Source: Planctomycetaceae bacterium
Lineage (GTDB): Bacteria > Planctomycetota > Phycisphaerae > SM23-33
Length of the DNA stretch: 64,000 nucleotides
NCBI GenBank assembly: GCA_021371965.1
Contig: JAJFVE010000157.1
Location: forward strand, 1 to 64,000
Direction of reading: 5' to 3'
The notes beneath the pieces are model-generated. The model was given only the letters and a program-made list of their open reading frames with translations. It was not told where the DNA came from and ran no database searches. Every line of letters starts with the position of its first letter. The stretch's first letter is position 1. Of this stretch, positions 60,832 to 64,000 are shown in pieces. A program made the position numbers and the translations under genes.

Positions 60832-61006
60832 TCCGGAACTTCCCGTTCCCCCAGGCCACCCGCCCCAAAACCTGCCCGGCGGCCGGCGCCGAACGAACAG
60901 ACCTTCTCCCGCGATGCGTTCTTGGGTGTGGGCGGGCGAAGCGAGGCCATGCCAGGTTCTTTGTGCCCTTCGCGGCAGAGTTCTACCGATGCTTCAAGTG
61001 CCGCGG

Positions 61007-62173
61007 TTACTGCGGCGGGGTTTTGAGGTGAAGGGGTTCGGCGGCGGATTCGATGGCGGCGGCCAGGGCGGCGGGGTTCAGGTCGGGCGTCCAGCGCACC
61101 AGCAGCGCGCGGCGATGCGCCGGGCCATAGAGGTGCTGGGCGGTCAACGCCAGGCGGCAGGATTGCACCTCGTCCCAGGCCGCCGGCGGTGCGGCGGCGT
61201 GGGCGGCCATCGCTTGCAGCAGCGATTGCAGGGCATCCTCTTTAGGAGGATAGGCCACCGCCGGGCCGGCGGCCACGGACCCGCGGCAGGCGAGGAAGGT
61301 TTTGATCTGCCGCCTGCCGCGGCCACGCTGGAGGATGATGAAGGCGAACTGCTCGGCTGCTCGCACGTCGGCCAGCGCGGGGGCGGCCAAGTCGTCGAGT
61401 TTCTGCAGCTTGGCTTTGAACGATGCGGCGGCCTCGAACATCAATTGCTCGGCGGCCGCCCGCATGCGAGACTGCAACTGGTCGCGGATGGCATGCGTGT
61501 GGCCCTCGGCCACGTGCACTGCCGCGGCGACGTGGCGGGCGTAATCTTCCAGGCTGACGGTGCCGTCGCAGACGGACAGGCACTTGCCCATCTGGGCGTA
61601 GGGGCAGGGTCGGCCGTTTGGTGCAGCGCGGCCGCAGGCGCTCTCCCGGCAGAGGTCGAAGATTTCCACCAGCAGGTTGATGTACGCGTCGGCCGACTTG
61701 CCGGTAGGGAAGGGACCGAAGTACCGCCCGCGGCGCTGGAAGACGCTGCGGCTGCGCTGAAAGAGCGGGAACCGCTCGTCGAGGTCGACGTGGACGAACC
61801 AGGCGCTCTTCCACGCGAGCATCGACTGATAGTCCTGCGGCCACAGCGCCGCCGCGATGTCGAGGAATCGCAGGTCGGTCTCGAAGTCGCCGGCCGTGAG
61901 CGTCCAGAGGACCTGGGCGGTGACCTTGCTCAGGTCGGGCATTTTGGTGGCCGCCGGCTCGTCGTCGGCGCCGCGCATGCGGGCCCCCAGGCGGCTGCGC
62001 ATGTCGGCAGCCGGGAGCAGGACGACGGGCTTGCCCTCGCGCGTCAGCAGGAGCATGAGCCCCCGCCGCGCGGGGATGTGCGGCAGGAGCGAGTCGTCCA
62101 GGCCGCCGGGAAAGCACAGACCGTGGTCAAAATGAGCGGGCAGGTCGGGCACGCCACCATGATAATCGGCCAT
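61007..62173 (-). CDS. UvrC-like protein with degenerate GIY-YIG domain
   Basis: A 388-aa protein resembling the N-terminal two thirds of UvrC. The GIY-YIG region aligns as RGLMLLLTREGKPVVLLPAAD then MRSRL: the two catalytic Tyr-containing motifs (GVY and YVG in UvrC) read GLM and LLP, so endonuclease activity is unlikely. A Cys cluster follows at residues 175, 180, 190, 198 and 202 (RPCPYAQMGKCLSVCDG), matching the metal/Fe-S site of UvrC, and then a UVR-like helical part (AEQLMFEAAASFKAKLQKLD). The RNase H-like and helix-hairpin-helix domains are absent. It may be a structural or regulatory relative of excision repair. Start ATG 62173 has a weak ribosome site. Confidence 0.75.
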   Translation of the reverse strand: MADYHGGVPDLPAHFDHGLCFPGGLDDSLLPHIPARRGLMLLLTREGKPVVLLPAADMRSRLGARMRGADDEPAATKMPDLSKVTAQVLWTLTAGDFETDLRFLDIAAALWPQDYQSMLAWKSAWFVHVDLDERFPLFQRSRSVFQRRGRYFGPFPTGKSADAYINLLVEIFDLCRESACGRAAPNGRPCPYAQMGKCLSVCDGTVSLEDYARHVAAAVHVAEGHTHAIRDQLQSRMRAAAEQLMFEAAASFKAKLQKLDDLAAPALADVRAAEQFAFIILQRGRGRRQIKTFLACRGSVAAGPAVAYPPKEDALQSLLQAMAAHAAAPPAAWDEVQSCRLALTAQHLYGPAHRRALLVRWTPDLNPAALAAAIESAAEPLHLKTPPQ

Positions 62174-62212
62174 GGAGCGCTGCGGCAACGACGAGACGCA
62201 AGAGCAATGCGC

Positions 62213-62218
62213 TATAAT
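62213..62218 (+). promoter_or_regulatory. possible -10 element of the GH63-like gene
   Basis: A perfect TATAAT lies in the 86-bp divergent gap between the UvrC-like and GH63-like genes, about 40 bp before the ATG. No good -35 box was found at the expected distance. Confidence 0.3.
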
Positions 62219-62259
62219 CCCGACGAACGCGCACTCTAGGGGAGGCTGCCGGGACACGC

Positions 62260-64000
62260 ATGAACGCCGAGAAGCAACGCCTAGCCGACGCCGTCGCGAA
62301 GAAGGCCCCATGGCGAAAGTGGGGGCCCTATCTCAGCGAGCGCCAGTGGGCCACCGTGCGGGAAGACTACAGCCCCGACGGCAGCGCCTGGGATTACTTC
62401 CCGCACGAGCACGCCCGCAGCCGCGCGTACCGCTGGGGCGAAGACGGGATCGCCGGCATCAGCGATTCGTCGCAGCAACTCTGCCTGGCCCTGGCGTTGT
62501 GGAACGGGCTGGACCCGTTTTTGAAGGAACGGCTCTTCGGCCTGACGAACCGCCAGGGCAACCACGGCGAGGACGTCAAGGAACTCTACTACTATCTTGA
62601 CGCCACGCCGACGCACTCCTATCTCAAGATGCTCTACAAGTACCCGCAGCGGCGTTTTCCGTACGAGCGGCTCGTCGAGGAGAACGCCCGCCGCGGGCGC
62701 GACCAGGGCGAGTTCGAGCTGATCGACACCGGCGTTTTCGACGATGACCGATATTTTGACGTCTTCGTCGAATACGCCAAGGCCTCGCCCGTGGACATCC
62801 TCATGCTCATCAGCGCGTGCAACTGCGGCGAGCGACCGGCCGCCATTCACGTCCTGCCGCAGATCTGGTTTCGCAACACATGGTCGTGGCAGCGGGGTTC
62901 GCCCACGCCGCTGATAACGCCCGCCGGCGGCGAGGCGGTCAAGGCCGACGACGGGCGCAGCGTCTATCATCTGCACGCCCAGGGCCAGCCGCAGTGGCTG
63001 TTTTGCGACAACGCGACCAACGCTCGGCGGCTGTACGGCGCCGAGATCGATGGGCACTTCAAGGACGCATTCCACGATTATCTCGTCGCCGGTCGGCACG
63101 AGGCGGTCAATCCGGCCCGGCAAGGCACCAAGGCCGCGGCGCACTATGCCCTGACGGTTGGCCCGGGCGAGACGGCTGTCCTGCGCCTGCGGCTGTCGGC
63201 CTCGCCGCTGAGGCAGCCGTTCGCCGATTTCGACTCGCTCGTGGCCCGGCGGCGCGGCGAGGCCGACGAGTTCTACGCCGAGCTTCAATCGCCCATCGCC
63301 GACGCCGATGCCCGCAACGTCCAGCGCCAGGCTCTGGCGGGGATGATCTGGAACAAGCAGTTTTACCACTACGACGTCGCGCGGTGGCTCGACGGCGACC
63401 CCGCTCAGCCGCGGCCGCCGCAGTGCCGCCTGTGCGGGCGCAACTGGGAGTGGACGCACCTCAACAACGCCGACATCCTGTCGATGCCCGACACGTGGGA
63501 GTATCCCTGGTATGCCTCGTGGGACCTGGGCTTCCACTGCATCGCCCTGGCGATGATCGATCCGGAGTTTGCCAAGTCGCAACTGGTGCTGCTGGCTCGC
63601 GAGTGGTACATGCACCCCAACGGACAACTGCCGGCGTGCGAGTGGAACTTCAGCGACGTCAACCCGCCGGTCCAGGCGTGGGCGGCCTGGCGGGTGTTTC
63701 AGATCGACCGCCGCCACGGCGCCGGCGGACCGGGCGACCTGGCGTTCCTGGAGCGCGTGTTCCACAAGCTGCTGCTCAACTTCACCTGGTGGGTCAACCG
63801 CAAGGACCGCCAGGAGCGGAACATCTTCCAGGGCGGGTTTCTCGGCCTGGACAACATCGGCGTCTTCGACCGCAGCGCCCCGCTCAGCGGCGGCGGGTTC
63901 ATCAGCCAGGCCGACGCCACGAGTTGGATGGCGATGTACTGCCTGAACCTCATGCGCATCGCCCTGGAACTGGCGCTGCACAATCCCGTGTACGAAGACG
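62260..64000 (+). CDS. GH63/MGH1-like glucosidase, truncated by the window edge
   Basis: An open frame from ATG 62260 that continues past the right edge; 580 residues are visible. It begins [20 protein letters not shown] and soon has [20 protein letters not shown] and [15 protein letters not shown], the pattern of the large bacterial GH63-type glucosidases (about 880 aa). Further on come [40 protein letters not shown] and [18 protein letters not shown]; the [11 protein letters not shown] segment carries the family's likely catalytic acid. No signal peptide is seen. GGGGAGG lies some 15-20 bases upstream. Members cleave alpha-glucosides or mannosylglycerate-type substrates; the substrate here is unknown. 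Confidence 0.85.
   Translation, partial: MNAEKQRLADAVAKKAPWRKWGPYLSERQWATVREDYSPDGSAWDYFPHEHARSRAYRWGEDGIAGISDSSQQLCLALALWNGLDPFLKERLFGLTNRQGNHGEDVKELYYYLDATPTHSYLKMLYKYPQRRFPYERLVEENARRGRDQGEFELIDTGVFDDDRYFDVFVEYAKASPVDILMLISACNCGERPAAIHVLPQIWFRNTWSWQRGSPTPLITPAGGEAVKADDGRSVYHLHAQGQPQWLFCDNATNARRLYGAEIDGHFKDAFHDYLVAGRHEAVNPARQGTKAAAHYALTVGPGETAVLRLRLSASPLRQPFADFDSLVARRRGEADEFYAELQSPIADADARNVQRQALAGMIWNKQFYHYDVARWLDGDPAQPRPPQCRLCGRNWEWTHLNNADILSMPDTWEYPWYASWDLGFHCIALAMIDPEFAKSQLVLLAREWYMHPNGQLPACEWNFSDVNPPVQAWAAWRVFQIDRRHGAGGPGDLAFLERVFHKLLLNFTWWVNRKDRQERNIFQGGFLGLDNIGVFDRSAPLSGGGFISQADATSWMAMYCLNLMRIALELALHNPVYED

Larger units (their letters stand above)
60634..61006. other. intergenic region with a dispersed repeat copy
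   Basis: A 373-bp stretch upstream of the possible lipoprotein gene. It holds the promoter at 60682-60711 and 21 bases at 60811-60831 identical to 9340-9360. Several GC-rich short palindromes lie between 60860 and 60900. I see no gene in it. Confidence 0.5.

Noticed and set aside
1..64000. CRISPR arrays, tRNA/rRNA genes, transposases, integrases and phage genes
   Set aside because: None was recognised on either strand by eye. Short repeats found are irregularly spaced and lack spacer structure.

Overview
The window looks like a chromosomal segment of a G+C-rich member of the Planctomycetota, probably Phycisphaerae or a relative. The support is three proteins with PEP-CTERM sorting tails, planctomycete-style pseudopilins, many GTG/TTG starts, sugar-oxidoreductase/ThuA gene pairs, several carbohydrate-active enzymes, and many short dispersed palindromic intergenic repeats. 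This placement is inferred from gene style; no rRNA or other taxonomic marker apart from rplU is present.

Layout. 1-5.3 kb: a glycine-rich autotransporter-repeat PEP-CTERM protein, ribosomal protein L21 (without L27 beside it), a XylR/AraC-type regulator and a LamG PEP-CTERM protein. 5.6-12.5 kb: a Gfo/Idh/MocA oxidoreductase and a ThuA-like protein, split by a small four-helix-bundle gene bounded by inverted repeats; then inositol-phosphate synthase, a methyltransferase bracketed by a 38-bp perfect inverted repeat, and a divergent two-domain oxidoreductase. 12.6-18.2 kb: a very large GspK/PilX-like protein with duplicated golvesin-like domains, divergent from two tandem pseudopilins. 18.2-55.2 kb: a large exopolysaccharide/glycan locus. 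55.3-64 kb: an MDR dehydrogenase, a GH51-type arabinofuranosidase, an MNT/HEPN pair, a probable lipoprotein, a degenerate UvrC-like protein, and the start of a GH63/MGH1-like glucosidase that runs off the right edge.

The glycan locus appears nearly complete. A CapD/FlaA1-type dehydratase, a DegT aminotransferase and a WecA-type phosphoglycosyltransferase (minus strand) should make and load the first sugar on a lipid carrier. WecB, at least seven glycosyltransferases, a KpsS-like transferase, a pyruvyltransferase, an acetyltransferase and a polysaccharide deacetylase would build and modify the chain. A Wzx-type flippase and an O-antigen-ligase/polymerase-like protein would export and polymerise it. 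A heparinase II/III-family protein and a membrane-anchored GH88/GH105-like protein would trim or turn it over.

Inside it, 23.6-30.1 kb is a compact cassette (GmhA-like isomerase, a fusion of an SpsF-type cytidylyltransferase with a NeuB-type synthase, HAD phosphatase, Gfo/Idh/MocA, SDR, KpsS-like transferase) that reads as a pathway for an acidic nonulosonate-type sugar. It is the best candidate here for an undescribed system. A second submodule (asparagine-synthase-like protein, alanine racemase, acyltransferase, deacetylase) suggests amide or D-alanine decoration of the glycan. No exosortase, tRNA, rRNA, CRISPR array or transposase was recognised.
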